Source: Flavobacterium psychraerolatum
GTDB taxonomy: Bacteria; Bacteroidota; Bacteroidia; Flavobacteriales; Flavobacteriaceae
Length of the DNA: 64,000 nt
Direction: 5' to 3'
Assembly: GCF_025960985.1 (NCBI RefSeq)
Contig: NZ_JAOQMX010000014.1
Location: 21,581-85,580, forward strand
The notes beneath the pieces are model-generated. The model ran no database searches. It was not told the DNA's origin and worked only from the letters and a program-made list of their open reading frames with translations. The translations under genes and the position numbers were made by a program. This document shows, in pieces, positions 43,736 through 52,161 of this stretch (position 1 is its first letter; each line of letters begins with the position of its first letter).

Positions 43736-44869
43736 TTATTTAGTCCAATCAGCCCAAGTAGGTAATACTGCACCTGCACCAGCACCTAGAGCACCAGTTG
43801 TAGTACCAGATAATTTTGGTCCTGAAAAATCAGTTATTTGAGTTCCAAAAGTATAGTTTGTAATTGTAAAAGTACCTGCTGCAATACTCGCAAGTGCTCC
43901 TGCATCATTAGCCAATTTACAAAGTGCTACAGGCATATCATTTCCAACATATAAGTTTGTGTATGCTTGTTTTCCACCACCTTCTTTGAAGTTGATTGAT
44001 TTCTCATCAGCTGTAAAAGTAGCTCCACCTTTGATGATTGAGAAGTTAATCAATTTAGCATTAGTCATTGGAGTTGCTCCACTAGGGTTTTTCTCGTTAT
44101 TTGATCCTTCAACACCACCTTTTGTTACACCATTGATATATACATTGGTAGCAGTTCCTTGCCATCCATCAGCAAAGTCAAATGAATCATCATAAGAGTT
44201 AATTAATATTAAGTTGGTTGGGTTTACAGCTCCTCCGAAGAATTCAACTGCATCATCACCACTTTCTAATGTGTAAATATTAGAAACAACTGTTCCAGAA
44301 CCTACTCCGAAGAAAGAAACTCCATTATATTCTTTTGTAGAAGAAAATTTAGACCCTGTGTACATAATTTTCAAATAGTTGATACTTCCAGATGAATCTG
44401 CATTATCATTACCACCGTAGCTTAAACCACCTACTTCAGATGTACCGTTATCTCCTGTGTTTACTTTACCATTACCACAGATAATTAATCCACCCCAGTC
44501 ACTTTGTGCAGGGTTTGCTTTACCAGATGTCATAGTAACTGGTTTAGCTGCAGTACCATTAATGTTGATTGTAGCATCTCTCTCTACAGCGATGTAAAGT
44601 GAAGTTGCATCTGCTGTAGCAGAACTTTTGATTGTTGTTCCAGCAGGAATAATTAAAGTTGCGCCTGAACGTACTACTAAACCTCCTGTTAATGTATAAG
44701 TCTGAGTAGCATCTAAAGTTATTGTGTTTCCTTTTGTGATGTCACCTTGTAGATCATTAACTTTTAATTCAAATGGAGATGTTTGTGGTCCATTGTTGTC
44801 AGAAGAACAACTTGTTAATGTAATTCCTAATAATGCAGTAATTGCAATAAATGTCTTTTTCATTTTCAT
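43736..44869 (-). CDS. Beta-helix-like lipoprotein paired with the TonB-dependent receptor
   Basis: A 377-residue lipoprotein (signal peptide with lipobox TSC, Cys21). The mature part is Gly/Thr/Asn-rich with repeated short beta strands (TLIIPAGTTIKSSA, TININGTAAKPVTMTSG, SDWGGLIICGNGKVN), typical of a right-handed parallel beta-helix. DGWQGTATNVYINGV and the ending LPTWADWTK are distinctive. It follows the TonB-dependent receptor on the minus strand but has its own promoter with the 11-bp repeat pattern seen at pstS and the porins, so it is probably induced by phosphate starvation. A substrate-capture role, as for SusD-like partners, is inference. Confidence 0.75.
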   Translation of the reverse strand: MKMKKTFIAITALLGITLTSCSSDNNGPQTSPFELKVNDLQGDITKGNTITLDATQTYTLTGGLVVRSGATLIIPAGTTIKSSATADATSLYIAVERDATININGTAAKPVTMTSGKANPAQSDWGGLIICGNGKVNTGDNGTSEVGGLSYGGNDNADSSGSINYLKIMYTGSKFSSTKEYNGVSFFGVGSGTVVSNIYTLESGDDAVEFFGGAVNPTNLILINSYDDSFDFADGWQGTATNVYINGVTKGGVEGSNNEKNPSGATPMTNAKLINFSIIKGGATFTADEKSINFKEGGGKQAYTNLYVGNDMPVALCKLANDAGALASIAAGTFTITNYTFGTQITDFSGPKLSGTTTGALGAGAGAVLPTWADWTK

Positions 44870-44899
44870 TTTAATTATTTTTTTGTTTTTTATTTATGG

Positions 44900-44954
44900 C
44901 AAAGTAAAGGATCATATCTTCTAATTAAGTTAAGTAGATATTACTAATACATTA
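44900..44954 (-). promoter_or_regulatory. Candidate Pho box and promoter of the lipoprotein gene
   Basis: On the minus strand TTTACTTTG ends at 44900; half-sites TAATG (5' end 44954), TAATA (44943) and TAACT (44932) lie 51, 40 and 29 bases before the TTTG. The 40 and 29 spacings equal those at the receptor, porin and pstS promoters. Confidence 0.55.
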
Positions 44955-45011
44955 AGTAAATTCAATTTTTTCTGTTAAACTTAACATAAGTTTTACATAC
45001 AGTTTTTTGTT

Positions 45012-45046
45012 AAAAAAAAGGTGATTAGAAACTCTAATCACCTTTT
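45012..45046 (-). terminator. Terminator of the TonB-dependent receptor gene
   Basis: AAAAGGTGATTAGA (45016-45029) and TCTAATCACCTTTT (45033-45046) form a perfect 14-base-pair stem with A and T flanks. It separates the receptor transcript from the lipoprotein gene. Confidence 0.9.
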
Positions 45047-45069
45047 ACTGTTGTAATGTATTTAATTTT

Positions 45070-47844
45070 TTAGAATGTGTAATTCAAAGTAAGTCTAAGA
45101 TCGGATCCTGATTTGTAGGATGTTATTAGTACATCTCCAACAGCACTTTTCCCTGGTACTTTTCCTTGTTCAAGTACTCGTCTATAAGTAGGGTTAAGGA
45201 TATTATTATAAATTAACCCTAATTTTATTTTTTTAGTTATGTTTGAATTTACAACAAAGTCCAATTTGTTAACAGCTTTGTCAACCATGTTTCCTACTTG
45301 CGAGGTACCAAGAACAGCAACTTTATCAGAGAAGTAGGAATAAGATATTGTTGTGGTTATATCTTTATTTTCTGCAAACTCTTTTAAGAATGAGATATTA
45401 GCATTAGCTAAGAAAGTTGAAGCACCTGTCAATTTACTATCTGTAAAAGTAAAGTCAGCACCAAAAGCATTTTCAGCATTAATTTTACTGTTGCTTAAAT
45501 CTTGATTACTATAAAGGTAAGATCCATTTATATCATAAGATAATTTTGTTTTTAAATTGTTACCATTTTCAATCTCAAAAAGATCTTTTCTAATTTCTAA
45601 TTCTAAACCTGCTACAGTTGCTTTTTCTCCTGTATTAGCATAAGTGATATCGTTTGAAGAAGAATTTAAGAACATCTCATTGATTGGGTTTTTTATGATT
45701 TTTCCAAACGCAGTTACAGAGATTAATTCTCCTGACTTTGGAAAAAACTCCCAGCCTAAATCTGCATTGTAATTTGTCGAAGCATATAAGTCAGCATTAC
45801 CTACATAAGCTTGTGCTACATCTTCATAAGCAATTTCTACTTTCTCTTTAAATTGTGGTAACGTATAAGTTTTGCTAAAAGAAAATTTTAAATTTTGTTT
45901 GTCTGTAAGTGTGTATTTGGATATTAAACTTGGTAAAATATTGAATTTAGAACTGTTAGAACTATCTCCACTCGGTTTGGTTGTGGAATAAAACAATACA
46001 TTTTGTGTGGTCTGTTCCAATCTTGTTCCTAAAATAACGGTTAATTTGTCAGTAAGAGCATACTGTAAATTTCCAAATGCAGCATTGATGTCTAGGTTAC
46101 CATTATATGATTGCTGAATTTTATTAGATGGAGCAGAACCGAAATTTGCAGCATTCAAATAGAAATCAGTATTGTTTAAAATATCATCTTTAGAAAAAGA
46201 GACATTGGTTCTATTTGGGAAGAATGAAAATTGTTGAATTTTATAGTCAAGTTTTTTCAATTTACCAGAATAACCAAAAGTAACTTTTCCTAGATAATCA
46301 TCATCGTCTTTTTTCTTATTAAAGTTGTAAGATAGAGCTACGTTGGCAGAGAATTCCTTTTCTTTTAAATCCTGAAAGAAACGGTGGTTATTTATATTCG
46401 AGTTGGTAAAGAAAGTATAGTTTTTTCCGTCAGGAGCAAATACAAAGGTATTTTGCATACGATCTGGCACAGTATTGTTTGCAATGCTATATCCAGCAGC
46501 CCAGTTTAAATCCCATTTGTCATTGAATTTATTTTTACCTACTAATTGGTTGATGTATAATTGTGTTCTCTCGAATGTACCACGTTTAATAAATCCAGAT
46601 ATTTGTTGTGTTCCTGTTCCTCCACCATCAAAATTTACATTTGTTCCTTCATATTCACTGTAATCTTGATCACTTGAGTTTAAAAATAATGAAGTGAATA
46701 GGATAGAATTCTTTTTGTTAATTTTATAATCAGCAGTACCCATTGCTGTAGAGGTTGTGTTGTGTTTGTACGCTTTTCTATAAAAGTTAGATAAGATATC
46801 ACCATCCGCGGTTAGCGTACCTCTACTGTATCCTTCTGTATATTTGTTTTTTGCGCTGAATGATCCTGTAATGAAAGTGCTTAAAGTGCTTTCGTCAGAA
46901 AGGTTAAATTTTCTTCCTGCTGCTAAAGTGTAAAAAGCGTTTAATCTGTTGTTGCTTTCTTTTCTATCCCAACTTGTCGCATAGCTGTAAGGTTGTAAAG
47001 GAGAACTTGGAATCCCTACTGTTTTGAAACCGGTATATGATGGACCGTCTTGTAAATAAAAATGGTCTTGTTTTAAAACATTACTATTGCCACCTGTACC
47101 AATTGATAAAGTTACAAATGGAGATCCACTAAATTTTTTTGAACTAATGTTGATGTTTGCTCCTGCAAAATCTGCATAGTTTTGAGCTTCAAATGTTTTG
47201 CTGACTCCTATATTGTCTACAATGTTAGTAGTAAAAATATCTAAAAGTATATTTTTGTTAGCTGGGTTATTAGATGGAATGGGAAGTCCGTTCAATGTAG
47301 TTACATTGTAGCGGTCTCCTAATCCTCGTACAAAAATATTTCCAGAATCTTCTTGCTTAGAGATACCGCTTACTTTGGTTACGGCTGTTGCTAGGTCGTT
47401 TACTCCTTTTCTAGAAATTTCGTCGGCCCCAATAGCAGCTTTAAAAGAAATCGCGTTTTTTTGGTCCAATAATAAAGCAGATTCTTTTTGTCTGCTTACT
47501 GGAGCAGCTTTAATAATCACATCTTCTAATTTATATCCGCCAGAAGATAATGCTTTGTTTATGGTGATCGTTTTTCCGCCTATTACAGTTACGGGTACTT
47601 CTACTGGTTCGTATCCTACAAAGCTAAACTGTATTGTATAAGTTCCAGGCAGTATAGAAAGGGTATATTTTCCATCAATGTTGGTGGTTGTATTTGCTTT
47701 TGTACCTTTTAAGATTACATTGGCAAAGGGTAGTGTTTCGTTGTTAGATTCTTTATCGGTTAATACTCCTGTGATGGTTCCTTTATTTTGTGAATAGGTA
47801 AAAGAACAGATCAAAAATGCTACAATCAATAATTTAAGTTTCAT
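45070..47844 (-). CDS. TonB-dependent receptor with carboxypeptidase-regulatory domain
   Basis: A 924-residue outer-membrane receptor. Order: signal peptide (about 1-18), CarboxypepD_reg-like domain (about 22-95; ITGVLTDKESNNETLPFANV, TTNIDGKYTLSILPG), plug domain (about 120-215; LATAVTKVSGISKQED, IFVRGLGDRYNVTTLNGLPI), then a 22-strand-type barrel to the C-terminal aromatic residue (LRLTLNYTF). It takes up a substrate energised by TonB-ExbBD. The substrate is not readable, but location next to phoB/phoR and a promoter with the 11-bp repeats suggest a phosphorus-containing compound. The beta-helix lipoprotein downstream is the likely partner. Confidence 0.88.
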   Translation of the reverse strand: MKLKLLIVAFLICSFTYSQNKGTITGVLTDKESNNETLPFANVILKGTKANTTTNIDGKYTLSILPGTYTIQFSFVGYEPVEVPVTVIGGKTITINKALSSGGYKLEDVIIKAAPVSRQKESALLLDQKNAISFKAAIGADEISRKGVNDLATAVTKVSGISKQEDSGNIFVRGLGDRYNVTTLNGLPIPSNNPANKNILLDIFTTNIVDNIGVSKTFEAQNYADFAGANINISSKKFSGSPFVTLSIGTGGNSNVLKQDHFYLQDGPSYTGFKTVGIPSSPLQPYSYATSWDRKESNNRLNAFYTLAAGRKFNLSDESTLSTFITGSFSAKNKYTEGYSRGTLTADGDILSNFYRKAYKHNTTSTAMGTADYKINKKNSILFTSLFLNSSDQDYSEYEGTNVNFDGGGTGTQQISGFIKRGTFERTQLYINQLVGKNKFNDKWDLNWAAGYSIANNTVPDRMQNTFVFAPDGKNYTFFTNSNINNHRFFQDLKEKEFSANVALSYNFNKKKDDDDYLGKVTFGYSGKLKKLDYKIQQFSFFPNRTNVSFSKDDILNNTDFYLNAANFGSAPSNKIQQSYNGNLDINAAFGNLQYALTDKLTVILGTRLEQTTQNVLFYSTTKPSGDSSNSSKFNILPSLISKYTLTDKQNLKFSFSKTYTLPQFKEKVEIAYEDVAQAYVGNADLYASTNYNADLGWEFFPKSGELISVTAFGKIIKNPINEMFLNSSSNDITYANTGEKATVAGLELEIRKDLFEIENGNNLKTKLSYDINGSYLYSNQDLSNSKINAENAFGADFTFTDSKLTGASTFLANANISFLKEFAENKDITTTISYSYFSDKVAVLGTSQVGNMVDKAVNKLDFVVNSNITKKIKLGLIYNNILNPTYRRVLEQGKVPGKSAVGDVLITSYKSGSDLRLTLNYTF

Positions 47845-47864
47845 ACTCTTGGTTAAATTTTTTG

Positions 47865-47908
47865 CAAAGTAAAGGCACGTCTGTAAAGTTGAAGTTAATC
47901 AGTCGTTA
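47865..47908 (-). promoter_or_regulatory. Candidate Pho box and promoter of the TonB-dependent receptor
   Basis: On the minus strand TTTACTTTGC (ending near 47864) is the -7 region; half-sites TAACG (5' end 47908), TAACT (47897) and TTACA (47886) are spaced 11 bases apart, 40, 29 and 18 bases before the TTTG. Identical spacing is seen at pstS. Confidence 0.55.
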
Positions 47909-47952
47909 TGAATATGTTTGGTTAATATTATCATAATGTTATGAGATTAAAT

Positions 47953-47997
47953 TAATGTAAGCCTTACTTTTTGTCGATTATTTTATTGTTATATTTA
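47953..47997 (+). promoter_or_regulatory. Weak promoter and possible Pho half-sites for phoB
   Basis: TAATG (47953) and TTACT (47964) are 11 bases apart and lie 41 and 30 bases before TTTA of a one-mismatch -7 element TATATTTA (47990-47997). This is one base off the spacing of the other sites, so autoregulation is only suggested. Confidence 0.3.
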
Positions 47998-48069
47998 CAA
48001 TCGCAATTGTAATCATTGGCTAAAAAATAACAGTATGGTTGATGATTTAAATCTAATTTTGCTATCATT

Positions 48070-48753
48070 ATGAAAAACAAGAACACTAAAATTTTACTAG
48101 TAGATGATGAGCCGGATATCTTAGAGATCGTAGGGTACAACCTTGCGCAAGAGGGCTATCAAATCTTTACAGCTGCAAATGGTAAAGAAGCTATTGCTAA
48201 AGCAAAAAAAGAAACACCAGATTTGATTATCATGGATGTTATGATGCCAGAGATGGATGGAATGGAAGCTTGTGAAAATATTAGAAAAATTCCAGAATTA
48301 AGTAATGTCATTATCACATTTCTAACTGCTCGTAGTGAAGACTACTCCCAAGTAGCCGGTTTTGACGCAGGTGCAGATGATTATATTACTAAGCCTATTA
48401 AACCGAAATTGTTGGTTAGTAAAGTAAAAGCTTTATTAAGACGATTAGTTGAATCTGACCAAGATAGTGAAACCTTAAATGTAGGTGGAATCGAAATTAA
48501 CCGTGAGGAGTATAAAATTGTCATGGAAGGAAGAGAGATCTCATTGCCAAGAAAAGAATTTGAATTGTTTTATTTGCTTGCGTCAAAACCAGGTAAGGTT
48601 TTTAAACGCGATGAGATTCTGGATAAAGTTTGGGGTAACGAAGTTGTTGTTGGAGGACGAACTATTGATGTTCATATTCGAAAATTAAGAGAGAAAATAG
48701 GCGAGGATTTATTCAAAACCATTAAAGGTGTTGGGTATAAATTTGAAGTCTAG
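48070..48753 (+). CDS. phoB: PhoB-like OmpR-family response regulator
   Basis: A 227-residue response regulator. The receiver domain (about 5-120) has the acidic pair Asp12-Asp13, phospho-acceptor Asp56 (LIIMDVMMPEMDG), the conserved Thr in TFLTARSED and Lys in DYITKPIKPK. The OmpR/PhoB-type winged helix (about 135-225) has LPRKEFELFYLLASKPGKVF and GGRTIDVHIRKLREKIG (recognition helix). The PhoB assignment rests on the kinase next door and the downstream pst genes. It should bind the repeated half-sites at the promoters around it, which is inference. Confidence 0.88.
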   Translation: MKNKNTKILLVDDEPDILEIVGYNLAQEGYQIFTAANGKEAIAKAKKETPDLIIMDVMMPEMDGMEACENIRKIPELSNVIITFLTARSEDYSQVAGFDAGADDYITKPIKPKLLVSKVKALLRRLVESDQDSETLNVGGIEINREEYKIVMEGREISLPRKEFELFYLLASKPGKVFKRDEILDKVWGNEVVVGGRTIDVHIRKLREKIGEDLFKTIKGVGYKFEV

Positions 48754-48795
48754 TTAATAAATAAGATGCTTAATTCTCTTTACATATAAAAAATA

Positions 48796-48818
48796 AAAAT
48801 GGGCGTAAAGCCCATTTT
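48796..48818 (+). terminator. Hairpin between phoB and phoR
   Basis: AAAATGGGC (48796-48804) and GCCCATTTT (48810-48818) form a perfect stem with a 5-base loop, 22 bases before the phoR start. The T-tract is short, so it may only partly terminate and lower kinase expression. Confidence 0.55.
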
Positions 48819-48839
48819 GAGTACATACGAAATAAATTC

Positions 48840-49910
48840 ATGAAGATTAGTTTTAAAAAGACCTACAAATTTGCTGTTAAATCCTCATTCTACATCAGCC
48901 TGTTCACGACTGGTTTTGTGGTTTTACTGGTAGCACTTATGTTTTCGTCCTCCTTCAACCAATTGCTTTGGTTTGGATTGGTTTTTAGCGTAATATTATT
49001 TGCTTTTTCTTTTTTGGTTATACAATATAGGGTAGAGCGGTTTATATACAGACGTGTCAAGAAAATCTATGATGACGTTTCGTTATTGGAGTCCAGTACA
49101 TTAATCAACCAACCGATCACTACTGATATGGAAACTTTGACTCGCGAGGTGAAGAAGTTTGCAACAGACAAAAAGCTAGAAATTGAATTGTTGCAAGTGC
49201 GTGAAGAATACCGCAGGGATTTTTTGGGAAATGTTTCACATGAATTAAAAACACCATTGTTTACCGTTCAAGGATATATTTCAACTTTGCTTGATGGAGC
49301 AATGGAAGATAAGTTAATTCGAAAAAAATACTTGAGACGTGCCGAAAAAGGAGTTGAGCGATTGATTTATATTGTCGAAGATTTGGATATGATTACAAAA
49401 CTCGAAGCGGGGGATTTAAATTTAGAATATTCAGAATTTGATATCTATGAATTAATTCAAAATGTTTTTGACCTTTTGGAGATGAAAGCAGAGAAGAAGA
49501 ATATCACAATGACTTTTGATAACAGTACTAATTTACCTAATTATGTAAAAGGGGATCGTGATCGAATTCAACAAGTCATCGAAAACTTAATTATCAACTC
49601 GATCAAATACGGAAAGGAAAATGGTACGACAGAAGTGTCAGTTGTCAATTTAACTAAGAAGAAAGTTTTGGTCCGTGTGAGTGATGATGGTGGCGGAATA
49701 GAAAAGCAACATTTGCCAAGACTTTTTGAGCGTTTTTATCGCGTTAACAAAAGTGGCTCTCGTGAAGAAGGGGGTTCTGGTCTGGGTTTGGCAATTGTAA
49801 AACATATTGTGGAAGCACATAAAGAGAAAATTTATGTCGAAAGTGAATTTGGAATCGGTTCGGAGTTTTCCTTTACTTTAGAACGTCCAGGTATAAAAAA
49901 GCATTTGTAA
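48840..49910 (+). CDS. phoR: PhoR-like sensor histidine kinase
   Basis: A 356-residue membrane kinase. Two helices (about 18-37 and 42-62) are separated by only a few residues, so there is almost no periplasmic sensor and no PAS domain is evident; such kinases take their signal from PstSCAB/PhoU in the membrane. The DHp domain has the phospho-accepting His134 in GNVSHELKTPLFTVQGY. The ATP-binding domain shows an N box (QQVIENLIINSIKYG), G1 (VSDDGGGIEKQHLPRLFERF) and G2 (GGSGLGLAIVKHI). It is paired with the response regulator and precedes the porin-pst genes. Confidence 0.88.
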   Translation: MKISFKKTYKFAVKSSFYISLFTTGFVVLLVALMFSSSFNQLLWFGLVFSVILFAFSFLVIQYRVERFIYRRVKKIYDDVSLLESSTLINQPITTDMETLTREVKKFATDKKLEIELLQVREEYRRDFLGNVSHELKTPLFTVQGYISTLLDGAMEDKLIRKKYLRRAEKGVERLIYIVEDLDMITKLEAGDLNLEYSEFDIYELIQNVFDLLEMKAEKKNITMTFDNSTNLPNYVKGDRDRIQQVIENLIINSIKYGKENGTTEVSVVNLTKKKVLVRVSDDGGGIEKQHLPRLFERFYRVNKSGSREEGGSGLGLAIVKHIVEAHKEKIYVESEFGIGSEFSFTLERPGIKKHL

Positions 49911-49934
49911 TATTTTCTTAAAATAATAAAAGCT

Positions 49935-49964
49935 AAGGAATCGTGAAAACGGTTCCTTTTTTTT
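49935..49964 (+). terminator. phoR terminator
   Basis: AAGGAATCGT and ACGGTTCCTT (49935-49944 and 49949-49958) pair with one T-G wobble around GAAA, followed by T residues. Confidence 0.85.
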
Positions 49965-50595
49965 ATGGATGATTTTTTGCTAGGTTCAAAATGATGCAGT
50001 GTCGTTGGGTGAGTATAGCTATTTGATTCTCATAAAATGGTTTTATCGCACTTAAATACTTTTGAGAGTTGTGTATAGAGAGGATCTTTATATTGTGCAA
50101 ATGGTTCTGAAAATAAGGTATTGAATTGCATTTGTAGCACCTTCATATCACTTAACATTTTTTTCTTTATATAAAAATGGTTTTGAGGTTAAATAAATTA
50201 TCCTTGAAGTGACTTTATTAGATGATATGAAAATGGTCGTATTGATAGTGAGTTGAGAGCATAAAATATAGCCGCTTTTTACTCCAATTTACTTGCTTTT
50301 TTTTCAAAATAAAAACAGATTTTTGTATAATCTTATTATGGATTTTTTAATCTATTTTTATATTAAAAAAATCTTAATAAAATGATTTAATTTTATTTTC
50401 ACATGAATTATTTTGAATATAAACAGTTTTTTTTGGTCTAAATAGCTAAGAAAACCTCTAAAAATACTAAATTATCAGTATCTAAAAGGTTTGGTTGATT
50501 CATTTTTTAAAGTGTTTAAAGTACTGGTTATTAGTGTTATGTGTTTTTATTTTTTCGAATATAATATGTTTCATTACCTTTTGTTTTAGTTATCA
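49965..50595. other. AT-rich intergenic region between phoR and the first porin
   Basis: About 630 bases with no gene-like frame or strong hairpin. The only clear signals are at its right edge, where the first porin's Pho-type promoter begins. Confidence 0.5.
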
Positions 50596-50639
50596 TAACA
50601 TTAAATTAATGTCAGCCTTTTTTATTAACATTAGTTTTG
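50596..50639 (+). promoter_or_regulatory. Candidate Pho box and promoter of the first porin gene
   Basis: Half-sites TAACA (50596) and TAATG (50607), 11 bases apart, lie 40 and 29 bases before the TTTG of TAGTTTTG (50632-50639). The same geometry occurs at the second porin and at pstS. Confidence 0.6.
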
Positions 50640-50673
50640 CACCGTAATAACATATTGATAACTAATTGTTAAA

Positions 50674-51882
50674 ATGAAAAAATTTTTATTGAGTATTTCG
50701 CTATTATTCTCACTTGTAATAATGGCACAAGATGTTAAGAAGACTGGAAATTCAAAATCTATTCTAGAGGGGTATTATACTTCTGGGAAAAAATTAGGTT
50801 TTACAGCTGTAGACAGTTTGTTTCAAATGAATATTGGTTTTAGAGTCCAAAGTAGAATAGGATATGGTAAAGAGCAAGGTAAGTCTGGTGTTGCAGAAGG
50901 TGAAATTAGAAGAATGAGGTTGAAGCTGGATGGTTTTGTTGTAAGCCCGAAGTTTGGTTATAAGGTGGAACTTGGTTTTTCGGCCAGAGATATAGGAACT
51001 GTGGCTGTTGGGAATAGCGGAAATGTAATTTTGGATGGGGTCTTCATTTATCAACCTTCTTCCAATTTGAAGTTTGCTTTTGGGCAAACCAAATTGCCAG
51101 GGAACAACCAACGTGTAATTTCATCGGGTTCCTTAGAACTTACTGATCGTAGTATAAATAACTCTAAGTTTAATATTGACCGTGATTTTGGTGTATTTGT
51201 AGAATATGGAAAAACTAAAAAAGATAAATTTTATTATGGATTAAAAGGTGCTATATCCAAAGGTGAAGGGCGTAACTGGGTAAAAACATCCGATGATGGT
51301 GTTGCATTGACGGGTAAGTTAGAGTTATTCCCTATGGGAGCTTTTACTAAAAATGGTTCTAATTTTGAAGCTGATTTGATGAGAGAGAAAACACCAAAGT
51401 TAATGTTGTCTGGAGCCTTTAGTCAAAATAATAATGCTCAAAGATCTCAAGGCCAATTGGGAGGTAGTTTGTATGAAGCAAGAACTTTAAAGTCAGTTTT
51501 TGTAGATGCTGTTTTCAAGTATGATGGATGGTCGGCTTCTGGAGCATATATGTCTCGTACTGCAAATAATCCTATTACGGTAGACGCCTTGGATCCTACC
51601 AAAAGTCATGCTGTATTTGTAGGTCATGGTGTGGATGCACAATTGAGTTATGTTTTTCCATCAGAGTACCAAGTTATTGGTCGTTTTTCGACACAAAAGG
51701 TTAATGATGCAATTAGAACTAGAACCCCTAACACAGATGAGTACACTTTAGGAGTTTCCAAATATATCTTTGGTCATAAAGTTAAGGTTCAGACTGAAGT
51801 TTCGTATGATAAGATTTATGCTTATGGTTCATCAGTTTCAAACAATTTGTTTGCACGTTTTCAGGTTGAAATCGGTTTGTAA
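50674..51882 (+). CDS. Porin_O_P-family outer-membrane porin
   Basis: A 402-residue outer-membrane beta-barrel of the OprO/OprP-like porin family (PF07396), which in Pseudomonas forms phosphate/polyphosphate channels. A signal peptide (about 1-18; SLLFSLVIMAQ) precedes a barrel of alternating strands (FQMNIGFRVQSRIGYG, RRMRLKLDGFVVSPKFGYKV, NLKFAFGQTKLPGNNQRVI), ending in FARFQVEIGL. Position between phoR and pstS and a Pho-type promoter point to phosphate uptake. It is a paralogue of the next gene, with near-identical promoter and signal-peptide DNA. Confidence 0.85.
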   Translation: MKKFLLSISLLFSLVIMAQDVKKTGNSKSILEGYYTSGKKLGFTAVDSLFQMNIGFRVQSRIGYGKEQGKSGVAEGEIRRMRLKLDGFVVSPKFGYKVELGFSARDIGTVAVGNSGNVILDGVFIYQPSSNLKFAFGQTKLPGNNQRVISSGSLELTDRSINNSKFNIDRDFGVFVEYGKTKKDKFYYGLKGAISKGEGRNWVKTSDDGVALTGKLELFPMGAFTKNGSNFEADLMREKTPKLMLSGAFSQNNNAQRSQGQLGGSLYEARTLKSVFVDAVFKYDGWSASGAYMSRTANNPITVDALDPTKSHAVFVGHGVDAQLSYVFPSEYQVIGRFSTQKVNDAIRTRTPNTDEYTLGVSKYIFGHKVKVQTEVSYDKIYAYGSSVSNNLFARFQVEIGL

Positions 51883-51902
51883 GCCTCAGTTAGAATAAAG
51901 AT

Positions 51903-51931
51903 AAAGCTATCCTGTTTGGGTAGCTTTTTTT
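51903..51931 (+). terminator. Terminator of the first porin gene
   Basis: AAAGCTATCC and GGTAGCTTT pair around a short loop, followed by a T-tract. Confidence 0.75.
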
Positions 51932-52083
51932 ATTACATGTAATTTTAATCGATGAAGTAATTGTTTTTGAGATATAAATATTTCCAAGGGTACTCAATTT
52001 TATTGTGAGGTTTTGTAGTTGTAATCAACAACTCATTTTGGTTTTTAACTTTACATAAACACTGCTATTTCTTTTTATTTTGA

Positions 52084-52127
52084 TAACATTAATTTAATCC
52101 TTGCATTTGTCCTTAATACTAGTTTTG
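52084..52127 (+). promoter_or_regulatory. Candidate Pho box and promoter of the second porin gene
   Basis: TAACA (52084) and TAATC (52095), 11 bases apart, lie 40 and 29 bases before the TTTG of TAGTTTTG (52120-52127), exactly as at the first porin. Confidence 0.6.
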
Positions 52128-52161
52128 CGCCGTAATAACACAATGATAACTAATTATTAAG

